A DNA stretch of 56,869 nucleotides from Burkholderiales bacterium (GTDB lineage: Bacteria; Pseudomonadota; Gammaproteobacteria; Burkholderiales; WYBJ01): NCBI GenBank assembly GCA_020848435.1, contig JADLAC010000013.1, positions 1 through 56,869 on the forward strand. The letters are read 5' to 3'. The translations under genes and the position numbers were made by a program. The notes under the pieces were generated by a model. That model was not told the DNA's origin, did not search any database, and saw only the letters and a program-made list of their open reading frames with translations. Positions 33,245-43,212 of the stretch are shown in pieces. Position 1 is the first letter of the stretch; each line of letters opens with the position of its first letter.

Positions 33245-34972
33245 CTATCGGGTCGGCGTGCGAGTGGTGATCGCCGGCTTGAGAAAACCGAAATCGCAGC
33301 CGTGCTCGGCTTGCTCGACGCTCTCCATGAAGAGCTTGCGGTAGCCGCGCGCGTCCTCGGCGCTCGGCTGCGGCGGCTGCCACGCCCGGCGTCTCGCCGC
33401 CAGCTCCGTCTCGTCCACCATGAGATCGATGCGCCGTCTCGACGTATCGAGCGCGATGCGATCGCCGTCTTGCACCAGCGCGAGCGGACCGCCGATTGCC
33501 GCTTCAGGCGAAATGTGCAAGACGATCGTGCCGAAGGCCGTGCCGCTCATGCGCGCGTCCGAGATCCGCACCATGTCCTTCACGCCCTGGCGGGCGAGCC
33601 TGCGCGGAATCGGCAGGTAGCCCGATTCGGGCATGCCGGGGGCGCCCTTGGGACCGGCATTCTGTAGCACCAGGATGTCGTCGGGCGTGACGTCGAGATC
33701 GTCGCGGTCGATGCGCTCGGCCAGATCTTCGAGCGAGCGGAACACCACCGCGCGCCCGGCGTGCTGGAGCAGGCGCGCGCTTGCAGCCGCCTGCTTGATG
33801 ATCGCCCCATTGGGGGCGATGTTGCCGCGCAAGACGGCGATGCCGCCTTCCCCGAATACGGGGTTCCCCAGCGGGCGCACGACCTCCTGGGCGAAGGAGG
33901 CCGGGGCTGCGTCGATGGTCTCGCCCAGCGTGGCGCCGGTGACGGTGATGCAATCGAGATTGAGCATCGGCTTGAGTTCGCGCAGGATCGCTGTGACGCC
34001 TCCTGCCTTGAACAAGTCTTCCATGTAGTGCTGGCCGGTCGGCTTCAGATCGACCAGCACGGGCGTTTCGCGGCCGAGGCGGTCGAAGGCATCGAGATCG
34101 ACGGCCACGCCGAGGCGGCCGGCCACCGCAGCGATATGGACGATGGCATTGGTCGATCCGCCGATTGCGAGCAGCATGCGCAGGGCATTCTCCAGCGCGC
34201 GCGGAGTCATGATGCGATCGGGGGTGAGGCCTTCCTGCGCCAGGGCGACGGCGCGCGCGCCGCTCGCCTCGGCCGTACGCAGCCGATCCGCATGCACGGC
34301 AGGAATGGCGGCGCCACCGGGCAACATCATGCCGAGCGCCTCGGTCATGCACGCCATGGTGCTCGCGGTGCCCATCACCATGCACGTTCCCGCCGACGGC
34401 GCCAGCGACGCATTGATGTCAGCGATCTCGCGCTCGCCGACGTCACCCGCGCGGTACTTCGCCCAGAAGCGGCGGCAATCGGTGCAAGCGCCGAGGCGTT
34501 CGCCGCGGTGCGAGCCCGTGATCATGGGACCGGTGACGAGCACGATCGCGGGCGTGTTCGCGCTCGCCGCGCCCATGAGCAACGCGGGCACGGTCTTGTC
34601 GCAACCGCCGATCAGCACGACGGCGTCCATCGGCTGCGCGCGTATCATCTCCTCGACGTCGATCGCCATGAGGTTGCGCAAATACATGCTGGTCGGGTGC
34701 GCGAACGACTCGTGCAAGGAAATGGTGGGAAACTCGATCGGCAAGCCGCCGGCCAGCATGACGCCGCGCTTGACGGCTTCGATCAGTTCGGGCACGTTGC
34801 GGTGGCAGGCATTGAAGCCGCTGAAGGTGTTGGTGATGCCGATCACCGGCCGGGCCAGTGCATCGTCCGAGTAGCCCATCGCCTTGATGAAGGCTTTTCG
34901 CAGAAACAGCGAGAACGCCTCGTCGCCATAACTCGTCAATGCACGGCGCATACCTCGCTTGGGGTCGGTCAT
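33245..34972 (-). CDS. IlvD/Edd family dehydratase (sugar-acid or dihydroxy-acid dehydratase)
   Basis: The 575-residue iron-sulfur dehydratase has the cluster cysteines in VLIGGCDKTVP, LGACTDCRRFW and SAGTCMVMGTASTMACM. VTGPMITGSHRGERLG, GGSTNAIVHI and the C-terminal SDARMSGTAFGTIVLHISPEAA are family hallmarks. The wording of these motifs resembles aldonate (arabonate/xylonate) dehydratases more than biosynthetic IlvD, but this is judged by eye. ATG 34972 gives MTDPKRGMRRALTSYGDEAF. It faces the island from the opposite strand and may belong to the same pathway. Confidence 0.88.
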   Translation of the reverse strand: MTDPKRGMRRALTSYGDEAFSLFLRKAFIKAMGYSDDALARPVIGITNTFSGFNACHRNVPELIEAVKRGVMLAGGLPIEFPTISLHESFAHPTSMYLRNLMAIDVEEMIRAQPMDAVVLIGGCDKTVPALLMGAASANTPAIVLVTGPMITGSHRGERLGACTDCRRFWAKYRAGDVGEREIADINASLAPSAGTCMVMGTASTMACMTEALGMMLPGGAAIPAVHADRLRTAEASGARAVALAQEGLTPDRIMTPRALENALRMLLAIGGSTNAIVHIAAVAGRLGVAVDLDAFDRLGRETPVLVDLKPTGQHYMEDLFKAGGVTAILRELKPMLNLDCITVTGATLGETIDAAPASFAQEVVRPLGNPVFGEGGIAVLRGNIAPNGAIIKQAAASARLLQHAGRAVVFRSLEDLAERIDRDDLDVTPDDILVLQNAGPKGAPGMPESGYLPIPRRLARQGVKDMVRISDARMSGTAFGTIVLHISPEAAIGGPLALVQDGDRIALDTSRRRIDLMVDETELAARRRAWQPPQPSAEDARGYRKLFMESVEQAEHGCDFGFLKPAITTRTPTR

Positions 34973-35190
34973 GGCTGGTGTCCTGAGTTCGCGCTTACGC
35001 CGGCTCCATGGAGTGCGACCGGGGATGCAACGCCAGCGGCGCTCGCCGGTGCCGGTGCGATAACGTGTGCGGGCGCCCGCGTTGCACACGCTCGCTCGCA
35101 GCCGGTTCATTATAGCCAAGCGCTCTCGCGCGGACTGCGTACGCGCCGGACCGGACGAGGGCACGAAAGCGCCATGACACGGGAGCACCG

Positions 35191-36378
35191 ATGCCTTTTT
35201 TTCCGCAGATGCCGCCCCCGGGCAACGAAGTATTGCTGCTCGGTGCGTTGCTCGCGATCGGCGCGCTCGCGGGCGCGGCCGTGCAGCGCCTTCGCCTGCC
35301 CGCGGTCTTCGGCTACGTCCTGGCCGGGCTCGCCGTCGGGCCGATGGTGCTCGATCTGCCGGCTCGCCAGATGTTGCAGGGCGCGCGCGCCATCGTCGAC
35401 ATCGCGGTCGGCTTGGTGCTGTTCGAGCTCGGCCGGCGCCTGGACCTGCAATGGTTGCGCCGCGATCCGTCGCTTTGGATAGCCGCGGCCGCTGAGGCGA
35501 GCCTGTCGTTCGTCGGCGTGACCGCCGCGCTGGTGGGCATCGGCTTCCCGCCGGTGCACTCGGCAATGGCGGCGGCGATCGGCGTATCGACCTCGCCCGC
35601 GGTGGTGTGGCTCGTCATCACCGATAGCCGCGCGCAAGGCCAGGTCGCCGATCGTTGCTTGAACCTGGTGGCCGTCAACACGCTGCTCGGATTCGTGCTC
35701 GCCACCATGCTGGTCGCGATGGTGCACCTCGAGTATCAGGCAGGTTGGCTCACTGTGCTGCTGCATCCGCTTTACCTCTTGACCGCCTCGCTCGCCATTG
35801 GCGTGGCCATTGGCCTGGCACTGCCTTACGCCGCCGCAGCGTTGAGCCGGCGCGCGGAAGTACAGTTCGTGCTCATCGTCGCCGCCGTATTGTGCGCAGT
35901 CGGCCTGGCCGTCGCGCTCAAGCTCTCTGTCTTTCTGGCATTGATCGCCGTAGGCGCCACGGTGCGCAACGTCCCGCGGCGCTCGGCGCTACTCGAGTTC
36001 GATCTGGGCGGCGGCGCGCGCGTGCTGTACATCCTGCTGTTCGTGGTCACGGGTGCGCAAGCCTCCTGGCCCGCGTGGCACAGCGCGGGCTGGGCCGCGC
36101 TCATCTACGTCGCGGCGCGCGCGCTCGGTAAATGGCTGGGCGTCATGATGTCGGCGCCTTTGTCCCCTCTGCCATGGCGGCAAAGCGCCTGCCTGGGTCT
36201 GACGCTGATGCCGATGTCGGGCATGGCCTTGCTTCTCATGTACGACATCAGCGCGCGCTATCCGGCATTCGGCGAGCAGCTCGCCTCGGTGCTGCTGGCG
36301 GCGATCCTGGCGTTTGATGTCGCCGGACCTGTCGTGCTGCAATGGGCACTGCGGCGCGCCGGCGATGCGCGCTCGTAG
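35191..36378 (+). CDS. cation:proton antiporter (KefB/CPA2-like)
   Basis: The 395-residue protein has 11-13 hydrophobic segments and the CPA2 layout: RLRLPAVFGYVLAGLAVGP, IVDIAVGLVLFELGRRLD, IGVSTSPAVVWLVI and LSVFLALIAVGATVRN. It exchanges Na+ or K+ for protons. There is no C-terminal nucleotide-binding (TrkA-N) domain, so regulation differs from KefB. The next gene starts 12 bp downstream. Confidence 0.85.
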   Translation: MPFFPQMPPPGNEVLLLGALLAIGALAGAAVQRLRLPAVFGYVLAGLAVGPMVLDLPARQMLQGARAIVDIAVGLVLFELGRRLDLQWLRRDPSLWIAAAAEASLSFVGVTAALVGIGFPPVHSAMAAAIGVSTSPAVVWLVITDSRAQGQVADRCLNLVAVNTLLGFVLATMLVAMVHLEYQAGWLTVLLHPLYLLTASLAIGVAIGLALPYAAAALSRRAEVQFVLIVAAVLCAVGLAVALKLSVFLALIAVGATVRNVPRRSALLEFDLGGGARVLYILLFVVTGAQASWPAWHSAGWAALIYVAARALGKWLGVMMSAPLSPLPWRQSACLGLTLMPMSGMALLLMYDISARYPAFGEQLASVLLAAILAFDVAGPVVLQWALRRAGDARS

Positions 36379-36390
36379 AGAGCAGGCGCC

Positions 36391-37527
36391 GTGCTGGGTC
36401 CTTTCGCCGCCACGAAAGCGCTGACGATCGGGGTCGAGCTCGAGCTGCAGCTGGTCAATCTGCGCGACTACGACTTGACGCGCGGTGCGGCGAGCTTGAT
36501 CTCGGCGCTCGCGGGCGGACCTCACGCCAAGGCGGTCAAGCCCGAGATCACCGAGAGCATGATCGAGCTCAACAGTGCCGTGCACGCCACGCATGCGGCG
36601 CTGCTCGCCGATCTGGATCGCATCCGCGCCGGCGTTTGCGCGGCCGCGGCGAAGCTCAATATCGGCGTCGCTGGCGGCGGTGCCCACCCCTTCCATCACT
36701 GGGCGGAGCGGCGGATCTTCCCTACGGAGCGTTTCCACGCGTTGTCCGACCTCTACGGCTACCTGGCCAAGCAGTTCACCGTCTTCGGGCAGCACATCCA
36801 CATCGGCTGCGTTTCGGGCGACGCGGCCATCCGACTGATCCAGCAACTGGCGCGCTACGTGCCGCAGTTCATCGCGCTGGCGGCGGCCTCACCCTTTTCC
36901 CAAGGCGAGGACACCGCGTATGCCAGCTCGCGCCTGCACGCGGTTTCGGCGTTCCCCCTCTCGGGGCGCATGCCGGCGGTCGACTCCTGGGCCGAATTCG
37001 AGCGCTATTTCGCGCGCATGGCGAGCTTCGGCATCGTACGCAGCATGAAGGATTTCTATTGGGATATCCGGCCGAAACCGGAGTACGGCACGATCGAGAT
37101 CAGGGTGTGCGACACGCCGCTCGACCTCGACACCGCCGCGGCCATGGCGGCCTTTGCCCAGGCGCTCTGCGCCTGGTTGTCGGAACAGGACGCCGGCCCG
37201 AGCTTGAGCGACGATTTCGATCTGTACGAGTACAACCGCTTCCAGGCGTGCCGCTTCGGTTTCGATGCGGACATCGTGGACGCCGGCACGAAGAAGCTCG
37301 TGCCGCTGCGCGAGCAAATCGTCGCCACCCTCGACGCCGTGTTGCCGCACGCACAGCGTCTCGAAGCCGTCGATCCTCTCGCCTTGCTCTATAGCCGCGC
37401 GACCGCGGCGTCGAACGGCGCCCGCTGGATGCGCGAGTCGATGCGGCGCCACGGCACCCTGGCCGACGTGGTTCGGGCAATGTGCGAGCGTTGGTGTACG
37501 CCGCGGTCCGTGTCACGAGAGCCTTGA
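36391..37527 (+). CDS. YbdK-type carboxylate-amine ligase (weak glutamate-cysteine ligase family)
   Basis: The 378-residue GCS2-family protein starts with GTG and has LTIGVELELQLVNLRDYDL, PEITESMIELNS, GGGAHPFHHWAERRI, QHIHIGCVSGD and YGTIEIRVCDTP. YbdK-type enzymes join a carboxylate to an amine with ATP; the physiological pair is unknown. Twelve bases separate it from the antiporter, so they are probably one unit. Confidence 0.88.
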   Translation: MLGPFAATKALTIGVELELQLVNLRDYDLTRGAASLISALAGGPHAKAVKPEITESMIELNSAVHATHAALLADLDRIRAGVCAAAAKLNIGVAGGGAHPFHHWAERRIFPTERFHALSDLYGYLAKQFTVFGQHIHIGCVSGDAAIRLIQQLARYVPQFIALAAASPFSQGEDTAYASSRLHAVSAFPLSGRMPAVDSWAEFERYFARMASFGIVRSMKDFYWDIRPKPEYGTIEIRVCDTPLDLDTAAAMAAFAQALCAWLSEQDAGPSLSDDFDLYEYNRFQACRFGFDADIVDAGTKKLVPLREQIVATLDAVLPHAQRLEAVDPLALLYSRATAASNGARWMRESMRRHGTLADVVRAMCERWCTPRSVSREP

Positions 37528-37654
37528 CTTTTGTTTCAGTCTACGTACGCTATGTAACTTAGTGTGACAAAGACGCCGGCTTTTGTTGCTGATTGCGGCG
37601 TGCGCGCACGGACCCTGGCGTACGGACGACGAGGCACGCTTGGTAGAGCGAGCG

Positions 37655-39337
37655 ATGCACATGGAAAAATCCCCACCGTCGGCTTTGCTCGACCGGGCGA
37701 TTGCGCCCGATTCGGGCGACGCATCCGCGCCCCCTGCCGATGCTCGCTCGCCCGGTGCGTTGCAGGAGTGGGAGCTCGGCATCGTCTTCATCGGGCTTTA
37801 TCTCCTGTTCGAACGCGTGAGCTTCATCTATCCCTGGGCATCGACCGGAATCACGCCCTGGAATCCGCAGATCGCGCTCGCCCTGGGCGTGGTACTGATG
37901 CGCGGCTTGCGAGCGGCGCCGGCGCTGTTTTTTGCCATGATGCTCTCCGAGCTGCTGGTGCGGGTTACGCCGACCGCCATCGGCATCGTGCTCTTGTGTA
38001 CCGCAGTGAGCGCGATGGGCTATACCCTGGCCGGACTCGCGCTGGCACGCCGCCTGTCCTCGGGCGGACGCATTCGCAGTCTGCGCGAGTTCGGCTGGAT
38101 GCTCGGCATCGTCGGCGTATCGTCGTTGCTCATCGGTACCTTCTACGTCGCGGCCAACGCATTCTTCGGCCTGGTCGAGTGGCAAGCCTTCGCGGAGGTG
38201 CTGATACGCTATTGGATCGGCGACGTGGTCGGGGTGCTCGGCTTGCTGCCCTTCATCGTCGCCCTGGCCGATCGCGCCAGCCGGCGCAAGCTCGCGAACC
38301 TGCTGCCGCGCTGGGAGACGCTGTTCCAGATCGCGACGGCGGTCGCGGTGCTGTTCGTGATCTCGTTTTTTCTCCCGGGCGGGCACGTCAAGTATTTCTT
38401 CGTGCTGTTCCTTCCGTTGATCTGGATCGCGGCGCGCCAGGGGCTCGTCGGGGCGGCGGCCGCGCTCGCCTTCATCCAGGCCGGATTGATCGTGCTGGTG
38501 CAAGCGAGCGACACCGGGGCAGCTACCCTGCTCGAGTTGCAGGCCCGCATGCTGGCATTGAGCGGCACCGGGCTGTTGCTCGGCGTGGTGGTCGATGAGC
38601 GCGAACGGGCGCAAGAGCGGCTGCGCCAATCGCTGCGCCTGGCGGCCGCCGGCGAGATGGCGGCGGCACTGGCGCACGAGGTCAACCAGCCGCTGACCGC
38701 CTTGGTCACCTATGGGCGCGCATGCCAGCACATGCTGGCACAGGGACCGTGCGATCAGGAGCAGCTCACGCAGACGGTCGGCAAGATCACCGAGCAAGCG
38801 CAGCGCGTGGCCGCCATCGTGAAGCGCCTGCGTGACTTCCTGCGCAGCGGAACCATGAATCTCGAGCGCATGGCCGCCGGGGAGTTCCTGGCAGCGATGC
38901 AGGCAGCCTTCGCCGCGGAAGCCAAGGCCGACGGCATTGCGCTGAAGCTGAAAGTCGATGCCGGTCTGCCGCGCGTGATGGTGGATCGGCTGGAGCTCGA
39001 GATCGTCTTGCGCAACCTGATCGCCAACGCGCTCGACTCGATTCGCGAATCGAGCCCGGTGCGCCGCGAGATCAGCCTGCAGGCGCAAAGCCACGGGCGC
39101 GGCTTCGTGTGCATGAGCGTGATCGACTCGGGGCCGGGCATACCGCCGTTGATGCGCGAGCGGTTGTTCATGCCGTTCTCGACGTCCAAGTCGCACGGCA
39201 TGGGTATCGGGCTCGCCATCAGCCGGGCGATCGTGACAGCGCACGGCGGGCGGCTGTGGTCCGAGCCGACCGCGTATGGTTCGTTTCACTTGAGCTTACC
39301 CACCGCGACAGGAGAAACCAATGACAGCGACCGTTGA
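37655..39337 (+). CDS. MASE1-domain membrane sensor histidine kinase
   Basis: The 560-residue kinase has a MASE1-type membrane domain of eight or so helices (about residues 40-310; GITPWNPQIALALGVVLM is a MASE1 mark). A short linker precedes AALAHEVNQPLTALVTYGR with the phospho-accepting His, then the ATPase domain ELEIVLRNLIANALDSI, DSGPGIPP, STSKSHGMGIGLAISR. HEVNQPL is typical of FixL/DctB-like kinases. ATG 37655 is chosen, though TTG 37583 would add 24 residues. It overlaps its regulator by 17 bases. Confidence 0.88.
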   Translation: MHMEKSPPSALLDRAIAPDSGDASAPPADARSPGALQEWELGIVFIGLYLLFERVSFIYPWASTGITPWNPQIALALGVVLMRGLRAAPALFFAMMLSELLVRVTPTAIGIVLLCTAVSAMGYTLAGLALARRLSSGGRIRSLREFGWMLGIVGVSSLLIGTFYVAANAFFGLVEWQAFAEVLIRYWIGDVVGVLGLLPFIVALADRASRRKLANLLPRWETLFQIATAVAVLFVISFFLPGGHVKYFFVLFLPLIWIAARQGLVGAAAALAFIQAGLIVLVQASDTGAATLLELQARMLALSGTGLLLGVVVDERERAQERLRQSLRLAAAGEMAAALAHEVNQPLTALVTYGRACQHMLAQGPCDQEQLTQTVGKITEQAQRVAAIVKRLRDFLRSGTMNLERMAAGEFLAAMQAAFAAEAKADGIALKLKVDAGLPRVMVDRLELEIVLRNLIANALDSIRESSPVRREISLQAQSHGRGFVCMSVIDSGPGIPPLMRERLFMPFSTSKSHGMGIGLAISRAIVTAHGGRLWSEPTAYGSFHLSLPTATGETNDSDR

Positions 39338-39947
39338 GCAGACCGTATTCATCGTCGATGACGACGTCGCCGTGCGCGATGCGCTCGCGCTGCTGCTGGG
39401 CTTGAAGGGCTACCGCACGGCGATCTTCAGCAGCGCCGAAGATTTTCTTGCGTCCTTTCGCAAGGAATGGCGCGGCTGCCTCGTGCTCGATATCAAGATG
39501 GGCGGCATGAGCGGTCTCGACTTGCAGGCGCGCTTGGCCGCGCAAGGCGCCGAGCTGCCGATCGTGGTCATCACCGGCCATGGCGACGCGGCCTCGGCGC
39601 GTACCGCGCTCAAGTCCGGGGCGATCGATTTCCTGGAGAAGCCGCTCGACGACGAGCAACTGGTCGCGGCGGTAGCGGCCGCATTCGAGCGCGACGCCAA
39701 ACGGCGCGCCGAAAAGGTCGTCGGCGACGAGGCCACCTCGCGGCTGTCCCGGCTCACGCCGCGCGAGCGCCAGGTCATGGACCTCGCGGCGGCGGGGCGG
39801 CACAACCGTGAAATCGGCGAGGCCCTCGGTATCAGCCCGCGCACGGTGGAGGTCTACAAAGCGCGGCTGATGGAAAAACTGCAGGCGCGCAACCTCTCGG
39901 AGCTGATTCGCTTCGCGCTCACCGCCGATCGCGAGCGCGTGGCATAG
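39321..39947 (+). CDS. FixJ/TtrR-type response regulator
   Basis: The 208-residue protein has a receiver domain (TVFIVDDDVAVRDALALLL, phospho-accepting Asp in VLDIKMGGMSG, VITGHGD, Lys in DFLEKPLDDE). A LuxR-type helix-turn-helix follows (LTPRERQVMDLAAAGRHNREIGEALGISPRTVEVYKARLMEKL). It is partnered with the upstream kinase. Its target genes are unknown; no FixJ-type box was found. Confidence 0.93.
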   Translation: MTATVEQTVFIVDDDVAVRDALALLLGLKGYRTAIFSSAEDFLASFRKEWRGCLVLDIKMGGMSGLDLQARLAAQGAELPIVVITGHGDAASARTALKSGAIDFLEKPLDDEQLVAAVAAAFERDAKRRAEKVVGDEATSRLSRLTPRERQVMDLAAAGRHNREIGEALGISPRTVEVYKARLMEKLQARNLSELIRFALTADRERVA

Positions 39948-40104
39948 GGCAAGCGAAGCGCGTGGCTGTGGCGGGCGATCGCCGCCGCGCGGTCGTTGCG
40001 CGCTGCGAGACCGTGGGTGCCGTCAACGCGCCGGACGGCAACGACATCGCCGCCGCGCGCCGTGCGAGCGTGCGTTCGCCGCGCATCGGCCGTCCGTGGC
40101 TTGG

Positions 40105-40133
40105 ATTGACCCCCGCCAGCGCGTTTTCTACAA
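40105..40133 (+). promoter_or_regulatory. sigma70 promoter upstream of the Ldh2-type gene
   Basis: TTGACC (40105-40110) and TACAAT (40128-40133) are exactly 17 bases apart. The predicted start is about 80 bases before the TTG start codon of the dehydrogenase. The rest of the 275-bp gap shows no gene. Confidence 0.65.
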
Positions 40134-40222
40134 TGCGCGCGCTCCTCGCTCGCCGCCCGTTCAGCGGTGACGGGCGCAGATCGTAGCTCGGCCGCGCGTC
40201 CCGCTGTTCCTCGGATATCAAA

Positions 40223-41221
40223 TTGCCGCTCATTCCCCTCGCGCAGCTCACCGCGCTCGCATCCCAGGCTCTGTGCCGAGCCGGCGCGTGCGAGCCGATG
40301 GCCGCGGCGGCGGCTCGCGCCTTGGTGGATGCCGATGCGAGCGGACTGCCGACCCACGGTGTCTCCCGATTGGCGCTGTATTGCGCCCACTTGCGCGCGG
40401 GGCGGGTGCGCGGTGATGTGCGCCCCGACATCGCGCGCAGTCACGGCGGCTGCTGCTTGATCGACGCGAAAGGCGGTCTTGCTTACGAGGCGATGGCGCT
40501 CGCCGGCAGCGAAGCCATCGCGCGCGCCCGCCATTCGGGGATTGCTTTCGCCGGCATTCGCAACAGCCATCATGCGGGCGCCATGGGCTACCATCTGCGG
40601 CCCTTGGCGGAAGCGGGAATGGTCGGCCTGGCTTTCACCAATTCTCCCGCGGCGATCAACCCCTGGGGCGGCAAGCGAGCGCTCTTCGGCACCAATCCGA
40701 TCGCGGCCTGTTTTCCGCGGCGCACGCATGAGCCACTCGTCATCGATCTGTCTCTCACCGAAGTCGTGCGCGGTCTTATCATGCTGTATGCCGAGCAGGG
40801 CAAAGCATTGCCCCCGGGATGGGCGCTCGACCGGGACGGCCGGCCGACCACGGATGCGCGTGCCGCGCTCACCGGCAGTCTGGCGCCGATCGGCGGGGCG
40901 AAGGGCGCCATGCTCGCCCTCATGGTGGAGCTGCTGTGCTGCGCTCTGACCGGTGCCGCCTTCGGCTTCGAAAACGACTCGTACTTCGAGCCCGGCGGGC
41001 CGGCGAACATCGGCCATGCCCTGCTGGCGATCGACCCGGAAGCGCTGGCGGGACGAGCGGCGTACCTCGGTCGCATCGAACGCCTGGTCGAAGTCATGGC
41101 AGCCGAGGCGCTCGTGCGCCTGCCCGGCGCGCGCCGGCACGCTTCGCGCGAGCAAGCCGAGCGCGATGGTGTCGATATCTCCGCCGCCCTGCTCGCGCAG
41201 ATCACGCAACTTGCACACTGA
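40223..41221 (+). CDS. Ldh family (malate/L-lactate/ureidoglycolate-type) oxidoreductase
   Basis: The 332-residue NAD(P)-dependent enzyme of the MDH2/YlbC family has DASGLPTHGVSRLALY, GIRNSHHAGAMGYHLRPLAEAGMVGLAFTNSPAAINPWGG and FGTNPIAACFP. The His in NSHHAG is the expected catalytic residue. It oxidises a 2-hydroxyacid to the 2-oxoacid. It starts with TTG and lacks a clear ribosome site. Its end overlaps the peptidase start. Confidence 0.87.
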   Translation: MPLIPLAQLTALASQALCRAGACEPMAAAAARALVDADASGLPTHGVSRLALYCAHLRAGRVRGDVRPDIARSHGGCCLIDAKGGLAYEAMALAGSEAIARARHSGIAFAGIRNSHHAGAMGYHLRPLAEAGMVGLAFTNSPAAINPWGGKRALFGTNPIAACFPRRTHEPLVIDLSLTEVVRGLIMLYAEQGKALPPGWALDRDGRPTTDARAALTGSLAPIGGAKGAMLALMVELLCCALTGAAFGFENDSYFEPGGPANIGHALLAIDPEALAGRAAYLGRIERLVEVMAAEALVRLPGARRHASREQAERDGVDISAALLAQITQLAH

Positions 41222-43208
41222 GGCGATTCGTACTGCGGTCGCGGGCGCATTGGCTGCCTGCATGCTCGCCGCGTGCGACCGGCAGGCGCAGCATCCGGCA
41301 TTGCGCAGCGCCGAATTGCCGCGCCTGGTACCGGCGCACGAGTTCGTCTTCAAGCAGGAATCCTTCACTGGTTTTTCCTTCTCGCCGGATGGCACGCGGC
41401 TGATCTGGACCGGTCCGTCGGGCTGGCGCTCGGGCTTGCACGTGCGCTCGCTCAAGACCGGCGCCGTACACGTCTACCGGGTGGGCGGCAGCAGTATCCA
41501 CTGGTCCGCCGATAGCCGCCGCTTGCTCATACTCGGCGACAAGACGGGCGCGGAGAACCATCACCTGTATCGGCTCGAGGTCGACGATCCGGACGCGAGC
41601 CCGGTCGATATCACGCCGTATCGCGGCGTGCGCGTGTGGCTGTACCGCATCCTCGAATCGGATCCCGAGCACGTACTGGTACTGCATAACCGGCGCGACC
41701 CGACCTTGCGCGATCTGTATCGCATCAACCTGTCCACCGGTGCCGAGGAAGCGCTCGCCATGAATCCCGGCGACGGTGTGCTGCCGCTCACCGATGCGAA
41801 CGGCAAGGTGTTCGGCTGGCGCAAGGCTACGAGCGAGCGCGCGCGCGGCAAGCCGCTGCCGCCGGAGCTGCGCGAACGTTCCGCGGTCGGCCCGGCCAGC
41901 GAGGAGGTGACGCGGCCCGTGGGGCTTTCACGCGACCAGGCCCAGGCGTGGGTGCTGACCAATCGCGGACGCGATCGCGTCGCCCTGGTCCGATTGGACC
42001 GGACGAAGGGCATCGTGGAGACGCTGTACGAGGACCCGCACGTCGATGTCGGGCGCGTGCTCATGAGTGAAGTCCAGCGCCAGCCCTTGCTGGCGATCGC
42101 CAGCGGCGATTACCCGCGCACGGTCGTATTCGATCCGCGGCTCGCCGCCGATCTCGAGCCCCTGCTCGACAGCTACCGGGGGACCCGTATCGGCTATGAC
42201 ATCGCCTCGATGGATCCTTCCGAGCAACGGCTCGTGGTCGCCGTGTCGACGTACGCGAATCGACGCTACTACCTGGTCGATCGCACGAGCGGCGAGCGCG
42301 TGCTGCTCGGCGAGACTCGCGGTGGCCAGTTCAGTGCGGCGATGGCGCAACCGGAAGCGGTGCGGTTTCAAGCCCGCGACGGACTGTCCATTCCCGGCTA
42401 CCTGTTGCGCCCGCCCGGCACGGGCAGCCAGCCGCTGCCGCTGGTGGTGCTGGTCCATGGCGGACCGTGGAGCCGGGTGGCATGGGGCGATCCGGACAAG
42501 GACCTGCTGCAGGCGCAATTCCTCGCCAACCGGGGCTATGCGGTGCTCGCGATCAACTACCGCGGCTCGACCGGATTCGGCCGCAGCTTCATGACCGCGG
42601 CGGTCGGGCAGTTCGGCGCTCGCATGCAAGACGATCTGAGCGATGGCGTGCGCTGGGCGATCGAGCGCGGTATCGCCGATCCCGCGCGGATCGCGATCAT
42701 GGGGCACAGTTACGGCGGCTACGCGACGCTGATGGCCTTGGCGCGAACACCGCAGCTATTCGCCTGCGGCATCGATATCGCGGGCCCGACCGATCTCGCG
42801 CGCTTGATCGAGACGTTTCCGCCTTACTGGGAGCATGAGCTGAGCCATTGGTACAGCTATGTCGGTGACCCCAAGGTTGCCTCGGACCGCGCGCGCATGG
42901 AGTCCGCCTCGCCCGTCAACCTCACCGGCAGCATCGAGCGGCCGCTGCTGGTCATCCAAGGCGAGAAGGATGTGCGCGTGCCGGCGGAGCAGTCGCGCAG
43001 CCTGGTCGAGCAGCTTCGTCACGCGGGCAAGCGCGTCGAGTATGTCGCCGTCGACGACATGGGTCACTCGTTGGGCTACTGGGCGCATCACTTGCTGGTG
43101 CTGCGCCGCGCGGAACGATTCCTGGCGCAATGTCTCGGCGGGCGCGCCGCGCGCTTCGATCGGATGGAGTGGATCGCACGCCTGAGCGGGCGCCTGTCGC
43201 TGTGGTGA
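41211..43208 (+). CDS. S9 family (prolyl oligopeptidase-like) peptidase, putative lipoprotein
   Basis: The 665-residue protein has an N-terminal lipoprotein signal (VAGALAACMLAAC) and a beta-propeller domain with repeats such as FSPDGTRLIWTG and IHWSADSRRLLIL. The C-terminal hydrolase has the triad: Ser in IMGHSYGGYATLM, Asp in VIQGEKDVRVP, His in DMGHSLGYW. LVHGGPWSR is the oxyanion region. It likely cleaves peptides at the cell envelope. No ATG is available near the lipobox; TTG 41211 overlaps the upstream stop. Confidence 0.85.
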   Translation: MHTEAIRTAVAGALAACMLAACDRQAQHPALRSAELPRLVPAHEFVFKQESFTGFSFSPDGTRLIWTGPSGWRSGLHVRSLKTGAVHVYRVGGSSIHWSADSRRLLILGDKTGAENHHLYRLEVDDPDASPVDITPYRGVRVWLYRILESDPEHVLVLHNRRDPTLRDLYRINLSTGAEEALAMNPGDGVLPLTDANGKVFGWRKATSERARGKPLPPELRERSAVGPASEEVTRPVGLSRDQAQAWVLTNRGRDRVALVRLDRTKGIVETLYEDPHVDVGRVLMSEVQRQPLLAIASGDYPRTVVFDPRLAADLEPLLDSYRGTRIGYDIASMDPSEQRLVVAVSTYANRRYYLVDRTSGERVLLGETRGGQFSAAMAQPEAVRFQARDGLSIPGYLLRPPGTGSQPLPLVVLVHGGPWSRVAWGDPDKDLLQAQFLANRGYAVLAINYRGSTGFGRSFMTAAVGQFGARMQDDLSDGVRWAIERGIADPARIAIMGHSYGGYATLMALARTPQLFACGIDIAGPTDLARLIETFPPYWEHELSHWYSYVGDPKVASDRARMESASPVNLTGSIERPLLVIQGEKDVRVPAEQSRSLVEQLRHAGKRVEYVAVDDMGHSLGYWAHHLLVLRRAERFLAQCLGGRAARFDRMEWIARLSGRLSLW

Positions 43209-43212
43209 GTCT

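Noticed and set aside
37524..37556. TTGACT and TATGTA upstream of the sensor kinase as a promoter
   Set aside because: The spacing of 21 bases is too long for sigma-70, and no better -10 fits.
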